From assembly GCA_014338405.1 (NCBI GenBank), contig JTDE01001056.1, positions 43,378 through 107,377 of the forward strand: a stretch of DNA of 64,000 nt, read 5' to 3'. The stretch is from Paragonimus skrjabini miyazakii. Taxonomy: Eukaryota; Platyhelminthes; Trematoda; Plagiorchiida; Troglotrematidae. Both the position numbers and the translations under genes were made by a program. Shown here in pieces: positions 40,531 through 50,408 of the stretch. Each line of letters starts with the position of its first letter. The stretch's first letter is position 1. The notes below the pieces were generated by a model, which saw nothing but the letters and a program-made list of their open reading frames with translations, ran no database searches and was not told where the DNA came from.

Positions 40531-42943
40531 GCAACAAGGATCAGTCACTACACAAATTTCAATTGTTTTGCTCATTTGAAGCAAAAAATGTTATCTCATA
40601 TATTGCCTGACCAGTACGACAATGAAGATTTGATCTGCAAGTGAAATAGACCATGAAATGGGGGCAGTTGTTAACGTGTCACTGGAAACTAATTACTCCG
40701 AACGTATCATTATGATTCTAACCGACAAACGGATTCCGATTACCACAGTGAAGAAGCTTTATTCACCCGCCTTCCTTTTAGGATTGATATTGCAATAGAG
40801 AGGTCCTTAATTGTCAAATTTAACAAGCTCTTGGACACATATTTCCAGCGGTAACTTTATTCAGTTACCTTACCACTTTGATTCAGAAAGACAAACTTCC
40901 TATCCTCAATCTAATTATGATTATGTCCTGACCCTGTTGCTGTTATACGGCAGAATATGTAAGTAGTATGACGAAGCGCTTATCGAAATAAATCAAAGTA
41001 CATCGTTCAGCATGTCTCGAGACGGGTTCGACCGAATCCATAAACAGTGTGTTCGTCGCACGTTTGCCAGATATTGATCACTTAGTTTAACCCGCTCAGC
41101 TTTTTGCGTGTTTTCCCCATAGTTCCAGTCAGTCCTCACAAATTGGTTAGATGATGGATGTTAGCTGTTGCCGTATTGGTTGTCGCTCGATCACACAATG
41201 CGATTTTATATTTGTGAAGGCCCTGGAGTTGTCGTGGCCGAAGGTCATACTATCGGTCTCCATGCCCACACAGAATTCATTTAATAAGTCCGTGACATAA
41301 TTGTGAATAGAACTCCAAACCACTCATCAATAGCAATGGTGATTTGCTCTCTGAGCGATTAGCCTATATAAATTTTGTAATGCTATAGAGGATTCTGTGA
41401 TATTCTGGTAAACCTCTCTGTCTTGTCGACGCAGTTTTATTTCGCCGATCCTAAATATAATTGTATTGATCTGATGATCAGCTATCATCGCGGTTTTCTT
41501 TCACGATTCAACGGGATTTTTCACGAAAGTGCGTACTTTTTAACCATTACGCAGTCTGCGGTGTGTTTTGGCCGAATTTCTTACGCATCCAGGTTATTGT
41601 TTTCGTACTCATTGTTTTGTGATTTGCCTGACAAGCAAACGTAAACTATATCTTGTTCGACATTGGGAATGAGCGTGACAAACTCATCAATTTCCTTGTA
41701 GTCATGACGTCTTGTTTTGACAGTGGAGTAAGAATGGAACAACAGTGGTGAAATGCAAACCAAAGATCTGTGTTCCTTAGAGGGGATCAGACGATCTCAG
41801 CGTTACCCACAAACTAATATAAGTGAGCGTTTACAGGCAACAAATTAGTCTTGCCTAAGGGGGGAAGTCATTAGAGCAGTGATCGACAGGATTGCCTAAT
41901 GGTGACATGCAAACATGCACTGCTGTCAAGATTTAAGAAAACTGAAGCCCAAATCTAATTCTTGTTTTTTTAAAAATTGACTGGAAATTATATCTGAATG
42001 GGAAAAAGGCAATCAAAAATGGGTGAAGTTTGATTTATGTTAACCAAAATTCCCTAATATCCACTAGCAGATGCCCATCTGCTGCATCTACGTGAAAAGA
42101 TACCGTCCCACGTTACGTCCCAAGAGTCCGGAAGCAACCATTTTGACTGTTTAAAAATGCCTAAAATATATAGACAGTTACCATAACCTTGTTTCCTTAC
42201 GTTCTGATTTCTGTCACTACTTTTTCCACTGCCTGCTACGATAGCCAAGAGAGCGGTGTAATATAGTAGACGGTAACATCCTAACTCTAAACTAAGTGCA
42301 TCAGCAAACCCCTCTAGTCCGGGCTTTAACCTTCTTGGAAATGGGCGTTGATGGCGTTTTTCGGTTCGTATCTGAAATGCAGTGATGGAATAACACAGAC
42401 AATATTTCCACATGTGTTGCTGGCAGACGCAATCCACCAATGCTTGCATTTGCCTTGTTTTTCCACGTCATGTTATATTGTCAGAACTCGAAATAGTGCA
42501 GTCAAAAATGTTTTCCCAACATATACTTTTAAAATGACTTAAGACAAAGTTTTCTGTAAAAATGTGTTAAAATAATTGAGTTCAACAAGCAGTTTATTGT
42601 TTTTTTCTGTCAATTAATGTCAGCCTGGAAAAACGGAGAAGACTGGCATCTAACAAACTAATCCAGTAAATCTAACATGAAAACGATATAAGGAAAATGG
42701 AATTCATCAGCAAACTCAGCCTATTGATGATAACTGGCAAGTGAGTTTTGGTTGAATGTTCGCAACATCGGCATCGCCATACATTTTTCATTCAGTCTCT
42801 CGAAAAGAAGCAACTGATTAGAGGTTTTATTTTCTCAAATGCACACCCTTTTTACGACCGTAGTTTAAATGCTGGTGATGTGCTCTGAAAGCAACCGTTT
42901 CGATCAATAGGCCATTTATTTCATATTGGGCGCGACCAAGTTG
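40531..42943. other. Unassigned spacer
   Basis: Contains a 131-codon open frame on the minus strand (42054-42449), the longest in the window not explained by a repeat. Its composition is not AT-biased but no motif is recognised. A tract at about 41227-41270 (GTCGTGGCCGAAGGTC) loosely resembles a tRNA-Ser A box but has no B box partner and is not called. Confidence 0.35.
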
Positions 42944-43094
42944 TATAAAATCGCTCAGCTACATTCGCTTGCCAGTTATTGTGAAGACAAAAACCACTAC
43001 CTGGTTTGAGTGATGTTTCGTATATAAATCAACGATGTGCACAAGATAAATCGGTCACGCCAACTAGTGTAGTTACAATTGAACAATGGTAAGT
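42944..43094 (+). promoter_or_regulatory. Candidate TATA promoter with short first exon
   Basis: Two TATA-like boxes occur: TATAAAA at 42944-42950 and TATATAAAT at 43021-43029. If the second is used, transcription would begin near 43050-43055, giving a leader of about 35 bases. The first ATG in that leader is at 43086-43088 and is followed at once by GTAAGT, a consensus splice donor. The arrangement TATA, short leader, ATG, donor is coherent for a minimal first exon. I found no convincing second exon: the nearest acceptors lead quickly to stop codons. It may be chance in AT-rich DNA. Confidence 0.15.
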
Positions 43095-46000
43095 ATTCTG
43101 TGTGATTTCCAGTTTCCGATACTCTTATTCATGCAGTGATTATAAATTGTTTCGTCACACTCAAACACAACAGGAGCTTGATATATTAGGTATGACTCAA
43201 ACTTCATTGTGCATTTATCCACACAACATTTTCTGCTAACACAAAGCCTAATTTTAATAGTCAGCCTCCAACAATTCCATCCTTTTTCATTAACTAAGAG
43301 ACAGAAAATACGTTAAATGGAGTATAGGTGACTTACCTTTATCCTACTCATTCTCCGGCGTTAGGTAAAACATTTACACTACTTTCAATATTGTGGGAAT
43401 TTTTCTTTTTACATGATAATTAAAGAGAATTTATTGGGGTTGTTTTACTTCAGGTCTAAAAGGCAATCTCAAACTTTAACATTGGGCCTGCATCACAACT
43501 AGCGAGGCTGGTACGATCTTTTGTGTATTTTCTGTCTTGAAAGCATTACTTGTCATCTCTGTAGGTGTACACTGTAATCTGAAAATTTACATACAGCAAA
43601 TTTAATTAGTCAGTGCGAACCAAAATAACAAAACGAATGAACATTCAGGTAAATTTGCTAACTACAACGCGGGTAATACTTACCAAGGTTATCTGGCAAT
43701 GATGAATAGATGTCTGCCTACACAAAAGATATTCATCACGTGCTAACATCTATGGACTCGCCAACCATAAGTTTCTTTTGTTTTTAACCGCACAACAATC
43801 GAACATCTTTTCCGATTTTTCGTAAGGCAAACATAACGACGAGTGTCAGACTATCAATGACGTTGTTTTTTGTGACTTCGGCATTCCGACTGCATCGAAA
43901 TCCATGATGACCATGAGCACTTAGCAGATCCAATCTGACAAATGTGCATCGGCCCGAACTCACAAAGGTTTATCAGTTGTGGTTATGTAAGGTGCTAAAT
44001 AATCATTCGAAATCTCTTAACATTGGGCCGTAGCAATGTTTTCAACGGTAGTATTTGATTCCGTGTGATGATGAGCGAAAAGTTTAAATCGTCCGTTTTA
44101 CATTCGCTGTGATTATTGACGAATAGATCCAGCATTGCTCTATTTGCCATCAAAACGAGTTAGTAACAAGGTCTGGATGTGACATTGTCGAATATCACGA
44201 TCAGAGGTAAGGTTCTTAGGGAGAATTTCCACAAATGATTTGGACACTGTAAACGGTGATGGCAAATCAGATATCACAATGTTTTTGACCTTCATAAATA
44301 ATGTCTCACCAATATAGCCTTCTTTGTTTTATGAGCACTGTGCGTTGTCGGAACCAGATACGTCACACACTCGTAGCTTAGTAGTACGTCTATTGACAAA
44401 CGCTGTTTGCCAAACCTCTGTCATAGTTATAAAACCATCTGGGAAGTTTCTGCTTTCATTTTTACCTCGACCTGATTCCCGTTTCTCCATTGCTTTCTCC
44501 GCGACTGTTATGTCTAAATTGTGCATGAATTTATTTAAAACCTGTTCCCAAACACGCCTGTTTATCGTTTCAAATTATCATTTTGCGAGCTTAAAAGTGT
44601 CTGCTGTCGAAATTACTTCCTACAGAGTTCACATACATGTCAAGGTTTCGAATAATATAATTGATCAGCATCAATAACTCCCCTCGTGAGAAACAGCTTT
44701 CTCCAGGCCGTTATCCTCTTCAATGTTTACTTTTACTAACCACTTGCATGACTGATCCAGACACATTGCCAGAATAGGACCCACGGTAACACGCCCTTTG
44801 TCTACAGTGTGTTTTGATGATTGTCTGTATTTTGCAGAGGACCTGGAAGTGGGACATAACATTAACTCCCAGAAGAAGCGCGGTGGTTCAATAATAACTA
44901 AGATTTACAAAGCACTGAACTAATAGTATCTCATTTGCCTAACATCAGTCGACTCCGCTTAAGCCACCATTCATTTTGTGACGATCATACAGACATAAGA
45001 AGTTTATTTCACTTCCTGAGTCCAATTTGTTTCAAAGGCGTATGCGACTAACGAAACTTGTATTTTATCCCGACTTACTCCCTTTTCTAGGAGTGAGCAT
45101 GATGATGTACCGTAAATTCAAGGCCAGCAGTTTTTACTGAGATATATGTAAGGTAACATTTGGCTTCCTTTGAAGATTGGCAACTCCTCCAACAAATGTC
45201 ATGAAGCAAACGTAGCTCTCGGGACACAAGCATAAAGACCGTTTATATCAATCTTTTGAGTTTTCGCGATCATAACATCTGAAAAAACGTTTTGCAGAAA
45301 TGTGCTGCAAACAGATTGAACAAAGAAATAAATCAAACATTGCAGGAGTTCTTAACAGGATGATAGTAAAATGTATTCTTAACATTGTATACAGTAGTTC
45401 GGATGCATGGTTAGGATTTCGTGTGTGAAGCATTTCAAAAGAAGCTCAATCTAATTCAATTTTGTGCCATAGGCCGCCTCAACTCACTCGCTGAAGTGTA
45501 GATGATGGTTTGTGCCGAGTCAGTAAGTGATCAGGCTTTATAAACATGAGAGCACTATGCAACAATAGTTATTTTATTTTAAACCTAAAGTTTCATGATA
45601 CAACCAATCAGTAGTACATCTTCTTGTTCGGGCCTAAACTTGCACTTCGGCTGTCGTGTAAGTGAGAATGGCATTTCAGCGATAATTTCATTAAACTCCT
45701 GTAATATATATGGTTGAATAAATGCATCTAAATTTTTCATTCAGTCCGTTCATTTTGTAAAGGTAGCGGACAAAATTTCTCTGTTTACTTTTGTTGATAA
45801 CTCCGTGATCAGCTTTACTGGAAGCAGAATTTAAGTCTAGTTGTCCTTTTCGAAGTTGGTCAACCGAAAGACTCACTTGATTTCAAATGCTGAGAGCAAA
45901 TGTGCTTGGCGATTAATAGAAAATGGTCTGAATCCTCGAAATTCAATTTCTGATATAATTACCGAATACTCCGTACAGATTACCTGACAATCAATAACCC

Positions 46001-46945
46001 ACCACAAACGCGCTCGCATTATTTCTGTTAGGTTGGTTGCACGTATGTTTGCAGCTACCATTTGCACTGAAATAGAAACCATATTGTCAAACTTTACCTA
46101 CATTATTGCACTATCCCTTGAAGTCATTATTAAGCTGAACATGTGTTTGGTGAGAGCCACGTGAGAATTCGATTGCATTTTCTGTCGCAGACTTGTAATT
46201 TACCTGCCATCTGCAGATGACTGAAACATCGAATGCATGAATTAGAACACATAAGGTAAATGAAGCTTGAATTGGCGGGTACATTTGCCTTCCTCAGCCA
46301 ACAAATCCAAAAGTTTGCTTAACAAGTGCATTGGTTTCTTCGTTGTCCGCAATTCCTACGATTAAGTTCCATGATAGTTTTTCATTGTGTTCATTCACCG
46401 CAAATTGGAATCTAGCGTGTTTCGTTTGTACATAAAGAATATAGGTTTGCATGTCTTTACTATAAACGTTTTTCAAATGTGTTTTTCTCCGATGAAAATA
46501 GAGGCATGTTCGTTGGTACAGTAATTACCTGTCAAGATGTATATATGCGAATACAGAATGTTATCACACTGACTTCAAGCACTTCCTCTGATGTTGCTTA
46601 TTGAAGAAGAGCCCGTCTTCTATTGAAACATATTGAAATCCGAAAGCAACAGTTCCTGAGAGCAATTTGACAAAATCACAATCTCTACGTCTATAACACA
46701 AGAAGTTGAATAAAAATAAACTTTCGGTTAATGCCTCCTCAAATTAATATTTCATATTCACTTCTTAAAGTGTATTTATTGAGTGATTTTCAAATTCTTA
46801 GTAGACACTGATACCATGACCCCGAATTCCATAAATTACAAGTTTGTAAACGAAATTGGCTATACGGCTTACAGCAAAAATAATCATCACTAGAATCTTC
46901 AGTCCGAATCAATAATTCGAGGTCAGATTTAAGCAATCATAATTG
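43095..46945. other. Unassigned spacer with unexplained frames
   Basis: A 117-codon plus-strand frame (44324-44677) and minus-strand frames at 44329-44526 and 44671-44862 have a fairly balanced composition. They cannot be placed in a family and lack clear splice signals. No repeats or RNAs are recognised. Confidence 0.35.
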
Positions 46946-47111
46946 TAATCTTGCCAAATAGATTCATCAGTGCAGGGAGAGGACATGTACTGTGAAATGT
47001 TAACATATCGTTTTCTTTTGTCAGTCACAAACGTAAAACGTTTAGGTTATATACGACAGACAAATAGAGATAGACAAGTTTTGGGCGCGCGTACAATCAT
47101 ATCACGTATTA

Positions 47112-47640
47112 TCACATAAACAATCCGATGGGTTGCTCCAACCACTTTTGTGCACATTGCTCTGGCTGATGAGTTCTGATCAACATAACTTCACTAAAGG
47201 CTAGTAGTTTCAGGTTCTGACTGCGTAAAAATATTTTGAATGATCTAAGTGATTCAATTCGATTACCTGTTATCATGAGGTGTCTAGTAGTCGATGATGC
47301 GGGAGTTCGAACAATGAGTCGACTGGTTTGAGATTTTTGTGTCATCAGTTGTTTTCATCAGTTTAAGACATGTTCTCTGACTCGCTGAGCTAGCTGTTTG
47401 TCTGCTCTGCCTATATAAACCTTATTACAATTGCGGGTGAACAGATAGACCACACGGTAGACAGAATAGTCAAGCAAACTGCGTTCGCGATTGTGTAGAA
47501 CTGGTATTTTGGTAGTTTGAAACAAGGGCGATTGGGTGGCCATATAAGTACGGAATAGAGCAGACTAATTTACGCCTAACGTTGTTTTCTAGATGATTCT
47601 CTTTGAGTTGCAGAATTGGAAATACGTCTTTCTTTTTGGC
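47112..47640 (-). pseudogene. Penelope-like element, 3' end with GIY-YIG
   Basis: Minus-strand remnant of the C-terminal part of a Penelope-like (PLE) polyprotein. From 47640 downward a frame reads KKDVFPILQLKENHLENN, which fits the linker after the reverse transcriptase thumb. After a frameshift near 47530 comes TTKIPVLHNRERSLLDYSVY, then VVYLFTRNCNKVYIGRADKQ and a nearby REH. This is the GIY-YIG endonuclease core (here VVY and YIG) with its conserved arginine. After another stop and frameshift (47345-47357), SSTTRHLMITGNR, LLAFSEVMLIR and CAQKW match the rest of the domain, including the catalytic-glutamate segment. It ends at a stop at 47112-47114. No reverse transcriptase catalytic motif is seen upstream, where the mariner insertion lies, so the copy is 5'-truncated and inactive. 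Confidence 0.75.
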
Positions 47641-47927
47641 GGTCTAAACTGGCTCACTGCAATTCTTCACCAAGTTCTGAATGTCAATGAATTTTTCAGC
47701 TTGTTATACTTGTTCAGCAGTGTACCTTGCATGTGAAAAGTAGTACGTAAGCGGAAACTTACACATTTCTCTAAAAATTGTTTATGTATTTTGGGATTAC
47801 TGTGAATCAAATGTTGTAGCACTGATCAAACATCTACCCATAACCCCGTCGACTGAGCAAAATTGATAAGAATTGAAATCACCCACTTTATTCGACCCAC
47901 TTACACAAACTTTCAAATGTATGACTG

Positions 47928-47949
47928 TATATATATATATATATATATA
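47928..47949. repeat. (TA)n run at mariner 5' end
   Basis: About eleven TA units immediately precede the left inverted repeat of the mariner element. Mariner targets TA, so the element either landed in a TA microsatellite or the run expanded from the target-site duplication. Confidence 0.9.
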
Positions 47950-48871
47950 CGAGGGGGAGTCAAAAAGTAATGCCAATGTTTTTAATTCTGGTGAAGTTTT
48001 TCATAAAATTACCTGAATTTTTTCCCGGGTATAAATGATTATATCGTTTACGTTATGCAATAGTTTGTTTCTTACTTTTCATGTTTTTAAACTTACAAGG
48101 AAAATTCAAAATGGCTGCCCCCGTAAAGTTGCGTCAAAAACAAAGAGCAGTGATTGAATCCCTTGTAGCTGAGGGGGAAACCCCCATGAACATTCACAGA
48201 CGATTAACAAATGTGTTTGAGTACAATACTGTAGATTATAGCAATGTATGCAGGTGGGTTCGTCGTTTGAAGGATGAAAAAGTGGGAACTATGCGCGTAG
48301 CCGATAAACCCCGTTCTGGCCGTTCATCCGGGTCTGTCAATCTTGCCACTAAAGCAAAAACAGATGCTCTGATCAGAGTAGACAGACGTATAACTCTTGA
48401 TCACGAGGCTCAGAGCAAGAATCCAACGAGTGAGACCTGATTTGCCAATCCGCAAAGTCCACCTTCTGCAAGACAATGCTGGACCACACACAAGACGAGG
48501 GAGACAATCGCCTCATTCGGGTGGGCAACTTAGCGGCAACCTCCATACTCACCGGATTTAGCACCTTCAGATTATTACCTCTTCGGCCCCATGAAAAAGG
48601 GTTGAGAGGCAAACATTAGTTCAGTGACAAGGAAGTGAACACCACAGTGAAGAAGTGGCTCAAAGAACAGACAACAAAATTTTACGAGGCTGGGATACAT
48701 GCACTCATTCGAAGGTGGAACGTCGCTATTGAGCGTAACGGTGACTATGTTGAGAAGTAGGAATGTGATCCACAGAAGACCAGCTTTATTTTGATGTATA
48801 ATACATGTTTCTGTATTGGTCATTATACCTGTCCGAAATAAAATGGCACTACTTTTTGACTCCCCCTCATA
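47948..48871 (+). mobile_element. Internally deleted mariner transposon
   Basis: A 924-base element bounded by terminal inverted repeats. The left end reads TACGAGGGGGAGTCAAAAAG (47948 on) and the right end, reversed, reads TATGAGGGGGAGTCAAAAAG, with one mismatch in the first 20 bases. The match extends to GTAATGCC on the left and GTAGTGCC on the right. TA dinucleotides flank both ends as expected for the duplicated target. Full-length mariners are about 1.3 kb, so roughly 0.35-0.4 kb is missing from the middle, removing the first catalytic region of the transposase. With intact ends it could in principle have been mobilised by a full-length relative. Surrounding DNA has no similar sequence. 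Confidence 0.93.
48111..48760 (+). pseudogene. mariner transposase, deleted and frameshifted
   Basis: The ATG at 48111 begins MAAPVKLRQKQRAVIESLVA, the N-terminal helix-turn-helix DNA-binding domain of a mariner transposase. The frame runs on through NVCRWVRRLKDEKVGTMR and a KPRSGR linker to RRITLDHEA and stops at 48440. An upstream in-frame ATG at 48081 is less likely, because the family usually starts near MAAPVKL. The segment from the second helix-turn-helix to before the second catalytic aspartate is gone, so the first D is missing. The second D is present in LQDNAGPHT (frame 1, about 48466). SPDLAPSDYYLFGPMKK with the third D follows in another frame, and FSDKEV through GDYVEK in a third, ending at TAG 48758-48760. 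At least three frame changes confirm a pseudogene. Confidence 0.93.
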
Positions 48872-50232
48872 TATGTTTCCTTTACCATTTGATTGCTCGT
48901 AGTCTATTGTATTGTCTTTCTAGCTCAAAACCTGTCATAAGATAGTCAGTTTACAATTTGTTTCCCACAGTTAAAGACTTTGCTTTCGGACAGCTTAACC
49001 ACAGCTGACAAGGTGGACGACACAAGCCTCCACTGCTACGCTCCTCTATCAAAGTCCCTCGAGTTTAGCTGGATACAGAGAGTTCAAGTGTAACTGTAAA
49101 TGGCGTAACTTAAGCCATTTGTTGTGACGTAGGCGCGTAGTTGTCCTGCTTCTTTGGTCACTATGACGGGCTGACGCGAAAAACGGTGGTTCAAATCACG
49201 TATTCGCAACTGTTCCGTAATGAGCCAAACGACTCACATCTTGTCATGCTCAACTAGTATAGTTTTTAGTTCATTATCAACCCATCCACTATGAAGAGAT
49301 CAAGTTTCTCGTGAAGCTGGTGCTTTTGTACTGAAAATCAATAGCAGTAATACGGTTGTTTTCTTTTTTGTACTCAAGCGTCCACGACTTCAACCAAACC
49401 AATCCCTCAGAGCTATTGCTTTCCACGTAACCGCGCGTTCTGTTGTTATTGTTTTTTTTTAGTATCGGGTTATTGTGATTACCAAGGGAAAATATGATCA
49501 TTGTTTGTGTTATGGAGGACAGTTATGCCGGTTTCTGGTTTGGATATCACAAAAACATGCACCAGTAGATCAAAACAAACGAATAATTGATCTGAATTCG
49601 CAGAATAGCTGACAGTTTTTCTGTTCTCCTGAAGCAATGTCTGTTCAGCGCTCTATACTGCTCATAGGCCCCGCTAAAGTCAAATTCTCGTGAGTTGAAG
49701 AGATAAAATAAAACGCTTATTAGACTTATAACAAAATAGAAGAAACAACAAGAATGTGTTCGACTTCAATTTTGTATAACACTTATTAATACTCAATATT
49801 GTGATCATTTTTTTCAATGGCGATCCTCCATGAAAAAAAATGTTCAGGTAAATAGGCATCATAAAAGCGTACCTGAAAACTGCGTGACAATTTTAGGGGA
49901 ATATATTTTGTTTCGCCATGTATGACAGTTCAAGGACGACTAGGCTTAAGCTCCACTGGGCAATTAATTAGTAGACATGTATCGGAAGTCGAGGTTGTGC
50001 TGCGCAACTTGTTGAGTAGCAACTGTATTGAAAAAAATTATTGTCCAGTCAACCTGTGTTTTGCAGTTGCTTTACGTACGAAATATTGGTATGTCGAATG
50101 TGATGGATTACGTTTTCCTGTGTGATAAACTAAGTTTTAAAAAACCGTCGGAAATTTGGTGAAAAGTGTATAAACAATTGGCTCAACATTTAATGGATAC
50201 TGATGAGTAGTAGAGGATTTTGATTTTCATGT
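48872..50232. other. Unassigned spacer
   Basis: No gene is recognised. At 49141-49210 a TGGTTCAAATCACG tract resembles a pol III B box, but no convincing A box lies the right distance upstream. The stretch 48960-49090 is less AT-rich than average without any identifiable motif. Confidence 0.4.
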
Positions 50233-50408
50233 AGATTGAACATCACCCACAACTGATCGCCGCTGTCGCATTCCCATAGACTCTGCAGTCGGCCCCTTTC
50301 GGAAAGAAGCACTAGACTTGAGTTTCGCTCTCATTAAAGCTCGTCAGTCGGGACTTGAACCACGGACACGCTGTTCATGAGGCAACCGTGTTGACCACTG
50401 TGCCATTG
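50233..50408 (-). mobile_element. tRNA-derived hammerhead SINE (copy e)
   Basis: Best preserved copy of the family. On the minus strand the A box TGGCACAGTGGTCAACACGG (complement 50386-50405) is followed by GTTGCCTCATGAAC, a B box GTGGTTCAAGTCC (complement 50351-50363), then the hammerhead core at 50322-50347, a GTC triplet, TAGTGC, CCGAAAGGGGCC and the tail GGCGATCAGTTGTGGGTGAT. The A box and B box spacing is tRNA-like, but the element continues without a tRNA 3' end. Compared with the 20.9 kb copy about 15 bases between B box and ribozyme are missing, so stem I is damaged although the core is intact. It has no poly(A) tail or clear target duplication that I can see. Confidence 0.8.
50322..50347 (-). 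ncRNA. Hammerhead ribozyme core, conserved bases intact
   Basis: Read on the minus strand: CTGACGA (consensus CUGANGA, so fully allowed), stem II GCTT-TAATGA-GAGC (four pairs, one of them T-G), then GAAAC. It continues as TCAA, a plausible loop of a two-pair stem III (A-T and C-G), then GTC as the cleavage triplet, which lies just outside at 50316-50318 reading downward, then TAGTGC. All bases that are invariant in hammerheads are present. The 5' strand of stem I (CCCGA) pairs poorly with TAGTG, because of the adjacent 15-base deletion, so self-cleavage may be lost. The family itself is well known; this particular copy is a reading by eye. Confidence 0.75.

Noticed and set aside
41227..41275. 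tRNA-Ser-like GTCGTGGCCGAAGGTC
   Set aside because: Resembles an A box, but no B box or foldable cloverleaf follows at the right distance.
49165..49215. TGGTTCAAATCACG as pol III B box
   Set aside because: No convincing A box, and the flanks do not align with either SINE family.
50195..50220. Plus-strand CTGATGAGTAGTAG as a further hammerhead core
   Set aside because: No GAAAC follows and it lies on the opposite strand to the SINE beside it.
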